In this document: positions 35,757 to 44,968 of the stretch, in pieces
How positions within the stretch are numbered: position 1 is the first letter of the stretch
Layout of the letters: each line of letters begins with the position of its first letter
Source: a candidate division KSB1 bacterium
Lineage (GTDB): Bacteria; Zhuqueibacterota; Zhuqueibacteria; Zhuqueibacterales; Zhuqueibacteraceae
Length of the DNA stretch: 64,000 nt
Direction: 5' to 3'
Assembly: GCA_034506255.1 (NCBI GenBank)
Contig: JAPDPX010000009.1
Span: 217,501-281,500 of the forward strand
Position numbers and translations under genes: made by a program
The notes under the pieces: generated by a model
Database searches by the model: none
What the model was told of the DNA's origin: nothing
What the model saw: only the letters and a program-made list of their open reading frames with translations

Positions 35757-37190
35757 ATGGCAAAACCGGCAGTGCAAGGCTTATGGTGGCGGTTCCGCCA
35801 GCATTGGGAGCAACAAGCTTTTGCGCCCCGCGGTGCCCGGCTGTTGCTGGCGGTATCCGGCGGGCTGGATTCGCGGGTGATGGTGGATTTGTTCTGTGCG
35901 CTCGCTGGTGAATGGGAGTTGACCCTTGCCATCGGCCATGTGCATCATCAGTTGCGCGGGGCGGAGGCAGATGCCGATGCCTTGTTTGTCGAAGCACTCG
36001 CGCGGGACTGCCACCTGCCGTTTTTGATCCAAAAAGTCGAGGTGCGGGAGTTTGCGCGGGAGCAGCATTTGAGCCTCGAAGCCGCCGCTCGTAAGTTGCG
36101 TTACCGCGCACTCGCCGCGCTCTGCCGGCAGGCGGAGTGTCAGGCGGTGGTGACCGCGCACACCCGTGACGATCAAGTCGAGACGATCCTGGCGCATGTG
36201 CTGCGCGGCACCGGGCTGGCAGGGCTTGCCGGCATGGCCATGCGGCGGCCCTCCCCGGAAGGTGGGGTCATCGTGTTGCGGCCGCTGTTGTCGTTCTCGC
36301 GCCGCGAGCTGCAGGACTACGCCCGGGAGCGGGGCCTGCGTTGGCGGGAAGATGCCAGCAACAGCGATCCCACTTTCCTGCGCAACCGTCTGCGTCATGA
36401 GTTGATCCCGTTGTTGCGCACGCGTTTCCAACCCGCCGTGGATGAGAGTTTGCTGCGGCTGGCGGCCATTGCTGCACAAACAGAAGCGGATTTGCAGGAA
36501 CAAGCGCGCCAGGCATTGCAGCAGGCGGTGCACAGTCGCATGCCGGGGAAAATAGTCCTTGATCTTCAACAATTTTGGAAGTATTTTCGCTCGATTCAAG
36601 CGTACGTCGTGCGGGGTGTGATGCAGCAGCTCACGGAGTCGCGCTGCGATTTGACGTTCGACGAGACCGATCGCATTCTCTCCCTCATTGACGCGGCCCG
36701 GGTTCGTCCGCTCCGCGGGTCACGCCGTTACCTCTGGCGGAGCAAGGTCGAGGTCGTTGTCGCGCAGACCGAGGTTGCCTTCAGCCGAATCCATCCTGTG
36801 GTACCCCCGCGTTTGCTCGAAATCGGAACGCGCTGCCCGGTTCCAGAGGCGGGAATGGTGATCACCATTTCGCGGCACCACCTCCCGCCGGATTGGCGCA
36901 AGCACGTAACGGCCCACTCCCAGTGGATTGATGCGGCCGCGGTGAGCGGCGATTTGATCGTGCGTTTCCCGCAAGCGGGCGACCGCTTTCGACCGTTGGG
37001 CATGGCCGGTTTCAAAAAGCTGTCGGATTTCCTCATTGACCAGAAAGTGACACGGCATCAGCGCCGTCACATTCCGGTGGTGGCGTGCGACACGGGCATC
37101 ATCTGGGTGTGCGGCTACCGGCTGGATGAACGCTTCAAGATCGACGCGACGACCACGACTGTGCTGCATCTCGAAGCCGAGCGGCAGTGA
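35757..37190 (+). CDS. tilS: tRNA(Ile)-lysidine synthase
   Basis: 477 aa from ATG 35757. TilS ligates lysine to the wobble cytidine of tRNA-Ile(CAT) so that it reads AUA. The N-terminal PP-loop ATPase has SGGLDS (about residue 34), followed by HVHHQLRGAEADADA and the TAHTRDDQVETILAHVLRGTGLAGLAGM segment typical of TilS. The C-terminal part (SGDLIVRFPQAGDRFRPLGMAGFKKLSDFLIDQKV.RHQR) is the conserved substrate-binding domain. The open frame reaches up to a TTG at 35646, but the ATG at 35757 has GAGG 9 nt upstream. It is followed closely by hpt and ftsH, the conserved bacterial order tilS-hpt-ftsH. Confidence 0.95.
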   Translation: MAKPAVQGLWWRFRQHWEQQAFAPRGARLLLAVSGGLDSRVMVDLFCALAGEWELTLAIGHVHHQLRGAEADADALFVEALARDCHLPFLIQKVEVREFAREQHLSLEAAARKLRYRALAALCRQAECQAVVTAHTRDDQVETILAHVLRGTGLAGLAGMAMRRPSPEGGVIVLRPLLSFSRRELQDYARERGLRWREDASNSDPTFLRNRLRHELIPLLRTRFQPAVDESLLRLAAIAAQTEADLQEQARQALQQAVHSRMPGKIVLDLQQFWKYFRSIQAYVVRGVMQQLTESRCDLTFDETDRILSLIDAARVRPLRGSRRYLWRSKVEVVVAQTEVAFSRIHPVVPPRLLEIGTRCPVPEAGMVITISRHHLPPDWRKHVTAHSQWIDAAAVSGDLIVRFPQAGDRFRPLGMAGFKKLSDFLIDQKVTRHQRRHIPVVACDTGIIWVCGYRLDERFKIDATTTTVLHLEAERQ

Positions 37191-37236
37191 GGCGCAGCCA
37201 GGGCGCGCACGGCGATTTTCCCCGGGAGGAAAATGA

Positions 37237-37779
37237 GTGACTGAGCAAACCGCCCGTTTTTATCAAGGCCACTACCAGGTGTTGCTGTCCGCCCAGGAGA
37301 TCGAGAGCAAAGTGCAGGAGCTCGGCCGTCAGCTGTCCGCCGATTATGCTGGCAAATGCCCGGTGTTCATCGGCGTACTCAACGGTTCTTTCATGTTCAT
37401 GGCCGACTTGATGAAGGCAATCACCATCGACTGCGAGGTTGACTTCATCAAAATCTCCAGCTACGGCGAAGCCATGAAATCCTCCGGCGTTGTCAAAGTA
37501 AAAAAAGACATCGATTGCCATATCGAGGGCCGCCACGTGATCGTGGTGGAGGACATCATTGACTCGGGCCTGTCGGTTACCTATCTTGACCGCAGGCTGC
37601 GCGAGATGCGGCCGGCCTCGCTGCGGTTCGTTTCGCTGCTGGTCAAGGATGGCGGCAAGCAGGTGGATTATCATTGTGACTATGTCGGATTTCACATCCC
37701 CACACGCTTCGTCGTGGGTTACGGTTTGGACTATGCTCAGAAGTTCCGCAATCTTCGTGAAATCTACACCATGGACTGA
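37237..37779 (+). CDS. hpt: hypoxanthine phosphoribosyltransferase
   Basis: 180 aa, the usual length. It converts hypoxanthine (and guanine) plus PRPP to IMP (GMP) in purine salvage. The PRPP-binding loop is VIVVEDIIDSGLSVTYL (about residue 100), with the FIGVLNGSFMFMADL and VDFIKISSYG segments of the family before it and DYVGFHIPTRFVVGYGLDY near the end. GTG 37237 is the start: GGGAGG lies 7-8 nt upstream, and the ATG at 37233 is closed by a stop after three codons. It lies between tilS and ftsH. Confidence 0.95.
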   Translation: MTEQTARFYQGHYQVLLSAQEIESKVQELGRQLSADYAGKCPVFIGVLNGSFMFMADLMKAITIDCEVDFIKISSYGEAMKSSGVVKVKKDIDCHIEGRHVIVVEDIIDSGLSVTYLDRRLREMRPASLRFVSLLVKDGGKQVDYHCDYVGFHIPTRFVVGYGLDYAQKFRNLREIYTMD

Positions 37780-37830
37780 CGCGGGCAGGCCCCCAGCCCT
37801 TTTCTTTCACCTTAAACGCTTCTGGATCTG

Positions 37831-39846
37831 ATGAACAAGAACAGTAAGAAAAAAGAGAGCCCGAACAACTCGTCCAAGCGGAAACGCCCCGCGCCGCCAC
37901 CGCGGCGGGATGACAACAACAACTTCCAGTGGGCACGGGCCTCACGCACCCTGACCTTTTGGCTGGCGGTTTTGCTGCTGGCAATCTGGATTACCCTCAG
38001 TTGGGAGCGGCAGGAGCCGGAGGAAAAGCAGGTCACTTTCAGCCAGTTTATCGAGCTGCTGGAGGGGCAGAAGCTGCAAAAGGTGGTGATCCGCAGCGAT
38101 GAGATTCAGGGGCAGTTGCGCGCCCCCATGCAACTGGCGGTTGATGAGGCCCGGCAATACACCAACATCAAAGTTTTTCTGCCGCGCGAGCTCTCCTTCG
38201 AGACCGTGAGCGCCTGGAATTCGAAATACAACATTGAAGTCGACGTGCGGCCCAAGACCGTGGAGTGGTGGAATTACTTCCTGAATCTGCTGCCCTGGGT
38301 GCTGGTCGCCTTTTTCTGGCTTTTCCTGCTGCGCCGCATGCAGGGCGCCGGCACCAAGAGCATCTTCACCTTTGGCCGCTCGCGGGCGCGGCTGGCCAGC
38401 AACAACCGGCCGAAGGTGACCTTTGACGACGTTGCCGGCGCGGATGAAGCCAAACAGGAACTGCGCGAGATCATCGAGTTCCTGCGCGATCCAGAAAAGT
38501 TTCAGCGCCTGGGCGGCAAGATCCCCAAAGGTGCGCTGCTGCTCGGCCCGCCCGGAACCGGCAAGACGCTGCTCGCCAAAGCCGTGGCCGGCGAAGCCGG
38601 GGTGCCGTTCTTCAGCATGTCGGGCGCCGATTTCGTCGAAATGTTCGTCGGGGTCGGGGCCTCGCGCGTGCGCGATTTGTTCGAGCAGGGCCAGCGCAAC
38701 GCCCCCTGCATTATTTTCATCGATGAGATCGACGCGGTCGGCCGCCATCGCGGCGCCGGCCTGGGCGGCGGGCACGACGAGCGCGAGCAGACGCTCAATC
38801 AATTGCTGGTGGAAATGGACGGCTTCGATTCCAATGAAGGCGTGATCCTCATCGCCGCCACCAACCGCCCGGACGTGCTCGATCAGGCGCTGCTGCGGCC
38901 CGGGCGCTTCGACCGCCAGATCGTGGTTGACCGGCCGGATGTGCGCGGCCGCGAAGGCATTTTGAAAGTACACACCAAGAAAATTGCCCTGGCCGACAAC
39001 GTGGACCTGAGCGTGCTGGCCAAGGGCACGCCGGGTTTCTCGGGTGCGGATCTGGCCAACCTGGTCAATGAAGCGGCATTGCTGGCCGCGCGCAAGAACA
39101 AAAATCTCGTCGACATGCGCGACCTGGAAGAGGCCAAAGACCGCGTGTTGATGGGCGCCGAACGCCGCAGTCTGTTGATCAGCGAAAAGGAAAAGCGCAT
39201 CACCGCCTATCATGAAGCCGGGCATGTGCTGGTGGCGAAGTACACCCCCGGCTCCGATCCCATTCACAAAGTCACGATCATTCCCCGCGGCCGGGCGCTG
39301 GGCCTCACCACCTCCCTGCCGATGGACGAAAAGCACAACTACTCGAAGAGCTATTGCGAGGCGCTGCTGGTTCATCTGATGGGCGGCCGGGAAGCCGAGA
39401 GGATCATCTTCAAAGAAACCACCACCGGCGCCGGCAACGACATTGAGCGCGCCACCGAGCTGGCGCGGCGCATGGTATGCGACTGGGGCATGAGCGATGT
39501 CATGGGCCCCCTGGCGTTCGGCAAAAAGCAGGAGGAAATCTTCCTGGGCCGCGAGATCGCCCAGCATCGCGATTACAGCGAGCTGACCGCGCAAAAAATC
39601 GACGAAGAGGTGAGGCGGATCGTCATCGAAGCCTCGCAAAAGGCGCACAAAATTCTCAGTGACAATGTGCATCAACTGCACGCCCTCGCCACCGCGCTGT
39701 TGGAAAAGGAACTGCTCGACGGCGCGGAAATCGATGCGGTGCTCAACAGCGCCAAGTCGCCCCTGGAGAACGCCGACGAGGCCGGCAACGGCCGTCCCAC
39801 CGCCGGGAGTGAAAGCACCCAGACGCAACCCGCCACCAAAGTCTGA
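37831..39846 (+). CDS. ftsH: ATP-dependent zinc metalloprotease FtsH
   Basis: 671 aa. It is a membrane-bound AAA+ hexamer that unfolds and degrades membrane and short-lived cytosolic proteins. A basic N-terminus precedes TM1 (FWLAVLLLAIWITLSW, about 35-51), a periplasmic domain, and TM2 (LLPWVLVAFFWLFLL, about 150-166). The AAA+ module has Walker A GPPGTGKT (about 239), Walker B IIFIDEIDAVG, and the SRH ATNRPDVLDQALLRPGRFDR. The protease domain has the zinc site HEAGH (about 461) and the third ligand acidic segment (TGAGNDIERAT). A charged, Thr-rich C-terminus ends the protein. Spacing to the TPR gene is 5 nt, so the two are likely cotranscribed. Confidence 0.97.
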   Translation: MNKNSKKKESPNNSSKRKRPAPPPRRDDNNNFQWARASRTLTFWLAVLLLAIWITLSWERQEPEEKQVTFSQFIELLEGQKLQKVVIRSDEIQGQLRAPMQLAVDEARQYTNIKVFLPRELSFETVSAWNSKYNIEVDVRPKTVEWWNYFLNLLPWVLVAFFWLFLLRRMQGAGTKSIFTFGRSRARLASNNRPKVTFDDVAGADEAKQELREIIEFLRDPEKFQRLGGKIPKGALLLGPPGTGKTLLAKAVAGEAGVPFFSMSGADFVEMFVGVGASRVRDLFEQGQRNAPCIIFIDEIDAVGRHRGAGLGGGHDEREQTLNQLLVEMDGFDSNEGVILIAATNRPDVLDQALLRPGRFDRQIVVDRPDVRGREGILKVHTKKIALADNVDLSVLAKGTPGFSGADLANLVNEAALLAARKNKNLVDMRDLEEAKDRVLMGAERRSLLISEKEKRITAYHEAGHVLVAKYTPGSDPIHKVTIIPRGRALGLTTSLPMDEKHNYSKSYCEALLVHLMGGREAERIIFKETTTGAGNDIERATELARRMVCDWGMSDVMGPLAFGKKQEEIFLGREIAQHRDYSELTAQKIDEEVRRIVIEASQKAHKILSDNVHQLHALATALLEKELLDGAEIDAVLNSAKSPLENADEAGNGRPTAGSESTQTQPATKV

Positions 39847-39851
39847 CCGCC

Positions 39852-41453
39852 ATGTCGATGCCAACGGGGACACTCTTCCTCCTCATTGGTTGTGGGGTGC
39901 TGTTGCTCGTCCTGTGGAACCTTCACCGCTACAGCAATGCCCTCAGCACCAGGGCATTTCTGGTCGCTGCCTCATTGGTCCTGGCGGCCGGCGTGGCGGC
40001 GCAAGTCGCCCTGTCTTGGCGTGAACACCGCCGCTTCGGGGAAGTGGAAAAACGTCTGGTGCTGGCGCCTTTGCTGCACAGCGCGGGCGACACCCTTTCG
40101 CTGACTGCGGAAGGCCTGGCGTTCGCCGACATGCTGGCCGCACAACTGCGCCGCACTGGCAGCGGCGCCCTGCATGTCCTGCCGGTGGAATCTCTTTTTG
40201 AGCTTGCGGAAATCGATTCCCTGCGGCAACCGGCTTATCTCAGGCGTCTCCTCGGCGAGCTGGGCATCGATTACCTCACTTTCGGGTTTTATGAGCATGT
40301 GAATGGGGAGCTGCAGCTCGAAGTGCAGCTCTACGAGCCGGGCCGGTCGCAGCCTCTGCTGCAAGTGCGATCCTCCGCCGGCGGCAATGTCCCTGCGGCG
40401 CTCGCTGAAATCAAAACCAAAATACTCACGCCCGTCGGAGTCACCGAACCAGATGCCGCACCGGCACAGCAAAGTGTCATGGTGCCTGCGGCAGACTTGC
40501 GCTACTATCAAGCGTATCTCGACTTTCTGCGCCGGGATTATGCGAAAGCCCTGCCGGCTGCCCGCGCTCTCGCCGCCAGTGACAGTTTGACTCCGGCCTT
40601 TACGGTGCTGGCCGCGCGCAGCATGCTGCATCAATTGGCGCGGCAGCGGCTGTCCGAGCGCGCCTGGCTGGATACGCTTCGTCCGGTGCTGTCGCGCGTG
40701 CTGGCGGCGGTACGGCGCGACAGCCTGCGCGCCGAGAACTGGCTGGCACTGGGCCAGTGTTATCTTTATGCCAGAAAATGGAACGAGGCCGAGCAGGCAC
40801 TGCGTCGCGCCCGTGCCTGTGATTCGCTGGACAGCAAGATCTATCTCAGCTTCGCCCAATTGCATGTCAGCCGCATCAGAGAATTGGGATTCCAGGACGA
40901 ACGGGAGTTGTGTGCCCGGGCGCTGGCGCTCAACCCGCTGGACGCCGAAGCCGCGATTGCACTGGCCAACCAGCTTCTGCTCGCCAATCGCCGGGAGGAA
41001 GCAATTGCGCTGCTGGAGAAATATCGCCGCCTGAATCCCAATCATTTGCCGGTGCTCATGATGCTGGGCCGCATTTACCTGACACGCAATGAACTGCTGC
41101 AAACCCTGCCGCTCTACCAGCACATCCTCGAGCTGGATCCCCGCAATGCCGACGCCTACTACAACCTCGGCATCGCCTACTACAACCAGGAAGATTACGA
41201 CAACGCCATTCGTTTTTTCGAGCGCGCCCTGCGCCTGAATGACCACGCCGACGCGCGGCTCTATCTCGCCTACATCCATGAAAAACGGCAGGAGATTGAC
41301 CGGGCGATCCAGTATTTGCGCGAACGCATCCGGTTGAGCACGGGGGAGCACGACACGTTTGCCGCCGAAGCGCGTGAGCATCTTTACAATCTTTTGTTGC
41401 GGCGCGGCGAGCTGCCGGAAAACCTGCTGCCCGACAAAATCGAGAAAAAATGA
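39852..41453 (+). CDS. membrane-anchored TPR protein with FlgO/TolB-like N-terminal domain
   Basis: 533 aa. Two hydrophobic helices lie at the N-terminus (FLLIGCGVLLLVLWNL and FLVAASLVLAAGVAAQVAL). A domain (about 70-200) of the type that computes a small-protein summary (LAPLLHSAGDTLSLTAEGLAFADMLAAQLRRTGSGALHVLP, as in FlgO/adenylate-cyclase-linked TPR proteins) follows. The rest is tetratricopeptide repeats, with clear units such as LARMWNEAEQALRRARACD, RNADAYYNLGIAYYNQEDYDNAIRFFERALRLND. It starts 5 nt after ftsH and overlaps folP by ATGA, so it is translated from the same transcript. Its role is unknown; it may be an envelope scaffold. Confidence 0.8.
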   Translation: MSMPTGTLFLLIGCGVLLLVLWNLHRYSNALSTRAFLVAASLVLAAGVAAQVALSWREHRRFGEVEKRLVLAPLLHSAGDTLSLTAEGLAFADMLAAQLRRTGSGALHVLPVESLFELAEIDSLRQPAYLRRLLGELGIDYLTFGFYEHVNGELQLEVQLYEPGRSQPLLQVRSSAGGNVPAALAEIKTKILTPVGVTEPDAAPAQQSVMVPAADLRYYQAYLDFLRRDYAKALPAARALAASDSLTPAFTVLAARSMLHQLARQRLSERAWLDTLRPVLSRVLAAVRRDSLRAENWLALGQCYLYARKWNEAEQALRRARACDSLDSKIYLSFAQLHVSRIRELGFQDERELCARALALNPLDAEAAIALANQLLLANRREEAIALLEKYRRLNPNHLPVLMMLGRIYLTRNELLQTLPLYQHILELDPRNADAYYNLGIAYYNQEDYDNAIRFFERALRLNDHADARLYLAYIHEKRQEIDRAIQYLRERIRLSTGEHDTFAAEAREHLYNLLLRRGELPENLLPDKIEKK

Positions 41454-42667
41454 TGGCCAGCTATTCGATTCGCCGCCTCTTTCTCGAACATGAAACGGAT
41501 TTGCAGGCCGAGTTGAAGGGCGAGCGCGGTCCGCGCGCCGAGGAATTCGCGCGTCAGGCGCGCCGCCATCCCTGGGTTCTGAAGATCATCAGCCGGGAGC
41601 AGGAGCTTGCCACCAATCTGCTCTCGGCCTTTTCATTGCGCCACCTGCCCTGCTGGCTCGCGGGCCCGAAGGTCGCCTATCTCTTCTCGCATGAGGAGCA
41701 ACTGCGGGAGTTGGCACAGGGCCGGCAGACATTCGCCAGCCAGGAAGCCGCCTTTGCAGCCGAGCTGCGCGTCTTTCTGGATAATCAAACCCGCACCGAG
41801 TTCGTGATCGACAGCCCGTGCTGCAGCATGATCGCCGGCGGACCGACGCTGGTTATGGGCGTGCTGAATTGCACGCCGGATTCCTTCTATGACGGCGGCC
41901 GGTATCGCAGCCACGAGCAGGCGATCGCGCACGGCCTGCAAATGGCCGCGGCCGGTGCCGACATCATCGATATCGGTGGCGAATCCACCCGGCCGCGCGG
42001 CGTCTACGGTGAAGGCGCGGAGCCGGTCCCGGCAGAAGAGGAGATGGAACGGGTGCTGCCGGTGATTGCCGCCCTCAGCCAGCAAGTGGAAATTCCTCTC
42101 AGCATTGACACCTACAAAGCCGCGGTGGCAGAAGCCGCGCTCAAAGCCGGCGCCGCGATCGTCAACGACATCAGTGGCTTTTTGTTCGACCCGCAAATGG
42201 CGGAGACCGTGGCCCGGCACCAGGCCGTGGCGGTTTTGATGCACATCAAGGGCACGCCGGCGGACATGCAAGCCGACCCCAGCTACGAAAATCTGCTCGA
42301 TGAAATCTACCTGCATCTCCAGGCGCGGGTGGAGGCCGCCCTCCAGGCGGGCATTCCGCGGGAACGCCTGATCATCGATCCCGGCATCGGCTTCGGCAAG
42401 CGTCTCGAGCATAATTTTGAAATCTTGCGCCGTCTGGCGGAGTTTCACGGATTGGGCTGCCCGATTCTCGTCGGTCCCTCGCGCAAATCCTTCGTGGGCA
42501 CGGTGCTGAATCTGCCGCCGGATCAACGGCTGGAGGGCACGGCCGCCGCGGTGGCGCTCGCTGTCAAAAACGGTGCCCACCTGGTGCGCGTGCATGATGT
42601 CGAAGAGATGCGACGGGTGGTGCACATTGCCGACTTGATCGCGGGCCGCTTCGGCTATACCACATGA
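41450..42667 (+). CDS. folP: dihydropteroate synthase with N-terminal extension
   Basis: 405 aa. It condenses 4-aminobenzoate with dihydropterin pyrophosphate in folate synthesis. The TIM barrel starts near residue 130: LVMGVLNCTPDSFYDGGRY (pterin-binding, about 136), DIIDIGGESTRPRG, IPLSIDTYKA, IVNDISGF, VLMHIKGTP, LIIDPGIGFGK and PILVGPSRKSF. The first 130 residues are an extension absent from the common 270-aa enzymes; longer enzymes of about 400 aa exist in some phyla, so this may be that form. The ATG overlaps the TPR gene stop (ATGA). It is followed after 57 nt by cdaA, a folP-cdaA pair also seen elsewhere in FCB bacteria. Confidence 0.93.
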   Translation: MMASYSIRRLFLEHETDLQAELKGERGPRAEEFARQARRHPWVLKIISREQELATNLLSAFSLRHLPCWLAGPKVAYLFSHEEQLRELAQGRQTFASQEAAFAAELRVFLDNQTRTEFVIDSPCCSMIAGGPTLVMGVLNCTPDSFYDGGRYRSHEQAIAHGLQMAAAGADIIDIGGESTRPRGVYGEGAEPVPAEEEMERVLPVIAALSQQVEIPLSIDTYKAAVAEAALKAGAAIVNDISGFLFDPQMAETVARHQAVAVLMHIKGTPADMQADPSYENLLDEIYLHLQARVEAALQAGIPRERLIIDPGIGFGKRLEHNFEILRRLAEFHGLGCPILVGPSRKSFVGTVLNLPPDQRLEGTAAAVALAVKNGAHLVRVHDVEEMRRVVHIADLIAGRFGYTT

Positions 42668-42723
42668 GCCCCGGCGGCTGATTTGAACACCCAACAGTTG
42701 CCGCCCTCATCACCTGGCTGTCT

Positions 42724-43506
42724 ATGCCCGACCTCGAACTCTTCCATATCGCGTTCCTGAGGGTGACGCTCCTGGATGTGCTCGACATCCTGGCGATCAG
42801 CTTCGTGATGTATCGCCTGTATCTGTTCATTCGGGGTTCACGGGCGGCGCAGATGGCGGTGGGCCTGCTGCTCATCCTCACCGTCTCGCTGCTGGCGCAG
42901 ATTTTGGGCATGAGCGGTTTGAGCTGGATCTTCAGCCGGCTGGAGACCATCTGGCTGATTGCTTTCGTCATTCTGTTTCAGCCGGAGCTGCGCCGCATGC
43001 TGGTGCATCTCGGTCAAAGTCCGCTGATTCGCTTTTTCGTCAAAGTTACCGGCTCGCAACTGGTCGATGAAATCGTGCGCGCTGTGCAGGAATTGTCGCG
43101 CATGCGGCACGGTTCGCTCATCGTCATTGTGCGCAACCACGCCATTCGCGCAGTGGTGGAAACCGGCATCAAGCTGCAGGCCGCGGTTTCCGCGCCGGTG
43201 CTGCTTGCCTTCTTCAGCCCCAAATCGCCGCTGCATGACGGCGCCATCATCATCGAAAACGAAGAAGTCATCGCCGCCAAGGCGATTTTACCGCTGTCAC
43301 AAAGTGACATGCTCGACCGGCGCTATGGCACGCGCCACCGCGCCGCTCTGGGATTGTCGGAGGAATCCGATGCCTTGGTGATCGTTACCTCCGAAGAAAC
43401 CGGGCAGATTTCCATCGCCAAAGACGGACATCTGCTCACCGATTTGAGCGAGGAAGAGCTGGAAAATATCCTGCTGACCTCGCTGCATGTACTGCCCAAG
43501 AAATGA
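42724..43506 (+). CDS. cdaA: membrane diadenylate cyclase CdaA
   Basis: 260 aa. It makes the second messenger cyclic di-AMP from two ATP. Three transmembrane helices lie in the first 90 residues (LLDVLDILAISFVMYRLYLFI, MAVGLLLILTVSLLAQIL, WLIAFVILFQPELRR). The DisA_N catalytic domain has LHDGAIIIE (DGA near 172) and YGTRHRAALGLSEESDALVIVTSEETG (RHR near 204), the two motifs that bind and cyclise ATP. The last 20 residues are an acidic tail. The gene lies downstream of folP. Cyclic di-AMP usually controls potassium transport and cell-wall balance, but no target is in the window. Confidence 0.95.
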   Translation: MPDLELFHIAFLRVTLLDVLDILAISFVMYRLYLFIRGSRAAQMAVGLLLILTVSLLAQILGMSGLSWIFSRLETIWLIAFVILFQPELRRMLVHLGQSPLIRFFVKVTGSQLVDEIVRAVQELSRMRHGSLIVIVRNHAIRAVVETGIKLQAAVSAPVLLAFFSPKSPLHDGAIIIENEEVIAAKAILPLSQSDMLDRRYGTRHRAALGLSEESDALVIVTSEETGQISIAKDGHLLTDLSEEELENILLTSLHVLPKK

Positions 43507-43900
43507 AGTCGGCGGGAAGGCGGAAGCCCCCACGGTCTATTCCCTGCACGGTGGAATGCGAGTCCCGACGTGCAACGTTTTCGCCTTTGCACGGCAGCCG
43601 GGCAAAGCACTCTGGACCGGTATCCCCGGCCGCCCGCTGTTCCTGGCGGATAAGGCAGGAGCGTCCAAGCACGGTCCATGCCGGCATGCATTCGCGGTGC
43701 AGGCACGCGGTGTTGGCATGACTCGAGCTTTGTTGTGGTTGCGAAATGGCCGGAGCGGCTGCCCGGCAGGCAGGAAACGATACCGGGAAGGCTTCCCACG
43801 GGCGGGAAGCGCGAGGATAAAGTCATTGTCCGTTTTGCGCGCGGCTTGCCGTTATGGGGCGCCGTGCTTTTTAATCTGACAGAGACCCAGTTTTTGCGAG
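43507..43900. other. intergenic region, no supported gene
   Basis: About 390 nt between cdaA and rlmN. Several short open frames run on both strands but lack ribosome sites and look like shadows. I see no terminator or clear hairpin, so rlmN may be cotranscribed or have its own unseen promoter. Confidence 0.4.
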
Positions 43901-44968
43901 ATGATCAATACCCGACAAAAACTGCTCGGCATGAGCCGGGAAGAGTTGGTCGCCTTTTGCCTTGCGCTGGGTGAAAAACCCTTTCGTGGCCGCCAGCTCT
44001 TTCAATGGATCTATGGCCGTTCCGCTACGAGCTTCGCGGAGATGACCAACCTTTCGCTGGCGTTGCGCGCACGATTGGCAGAGACCGCGGAACTGGCGCC
44101 GCTCGAAGTGGTGCAACGCAGGCTCTCCCGCAAGGGGGATGCGGAGAAGTTGCTGTTCCGCCTGGCGGATGGCCTGGAAGTGGAGAGCGTCATGATGAGC
44201 GAGGGTGATCGCCACACCCTGTGCCTCTCCTCGCAAGTCGGATGCCCGATCGATTGCGCATTTTGCGCCACCGGGAAAATGGGATTGTTGCGCAATCTCA
44301 GCGCCGGGGAAATCATCAATCAATTGCTGACGGCGCAACGAGTGTGTGGCAGAAAGGTGACCAATGTGGTGTTGATGGGAATGGGGGAACCGTTCAACAA
44401 CTATGAAGCCGTAATCAAGGCCTGCCAGCTCATGGCCGATCCCGAAGGCCCGAACCTCGGGCAGCGGCACATTGTAATTTCCACCAGCGGCTTGATTCCC
44501 AGGATTCGGCAGTTCACCGCAGAGGGCCACAAATTCCGGCTGGCCATCTCCCTCAATGCCACAACTGACGAGGTGAGAAACCGGTTGATGCCGCTCAACC
44601 GCAAGTATCCGATAGCGGAATTGCTGGCAGCCGCGCGGGATTATGCACAGCAGGCAAAACAGCGGGTGACCTTCGAGTATGTGCTGCTGGCCGGGGTGAA
44701 TGACAGCCTGCAGGATGCCGACCGTCTGAAGAAACTGGTGGCCGGCATCCCCTGCAAGATCAACTTGATTCCCTACAATGCCGTGGATGAAAGCTTCCAG
44801 CGGCCGCCTGCCGGGCGCATCGAGGCTTTTTATCGCCGGTTGCAAGACCTGACCGCGCCGGTGACGCTGCGCTGGAGTAAGGGGGATGATATAGACGCCG
44901 CCTGCGGCCAGCTTTGGACCAAGGCGGCTCGATCAGCGCCCGGTCGAGTGGCCGTTGGAAGCGGTTGA
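43901..44968 (+). CDS. rlmN: dual-specificity 23S rRNA/tRNA adenine-C2 methyltransferase (radical SAM)
   Basis: 355 aa. It methylates C2 of A2503 in 23S rRNA and of A37 in some tRNAs. An N-terminal helical domain (KPFRGRQLFQWIYGRSATSFAEMTNLS) leads to the radical-SAM cluster motif CPIDCAFC (Cys 115, 119, 122) with SSQVG before it, then NVVLMGMGEPF. The C-terminal catalytic cysteine lies near KGDDIDAACGQL (C at about 344), with the SKG-DD-AACGQL ending typical of RlmN. The 3' end overlaps the convergent TPR gene by 36 nt. Confidence 0.96.
   Translation: MINTRQKLLGMSREELVAFCLALGEKPFRGRQLFQWIYGRSATSFAEMTNLSLALRARLAETAELAPLEVVQRRLSRKGDAEKLLFRLADGLEVESVMMSEGDRHTLCLSSQVGCPIDCAFCATGKMGLLRNLSAGEIINQLLTAQRVCGRKVTNVVLMGMGEPFNNYEAVIKACQLMADPEGPNLGQRHIVISTSGLIPRIRQFTAEGHKFRLAISLNATTDEVRNRLMPLNRKYPIAELLAAARDYAQQAKQRVTFEYVLLAGVNDSLQDADRLKKLVAGIPCKINLIPYNAVDESFQRPPAGRIEAFYRRLQDLTAPVTLRWSKGDDIDAACGQLWTKAARSAPGRVAVGSG

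Noticed and set aside
37942..39873. 643-codon open frame antisense to ftsH
   Set aside because: The plus strand encodes a complete FtsH; the antisense product is low-complexity and has no ribosome site.
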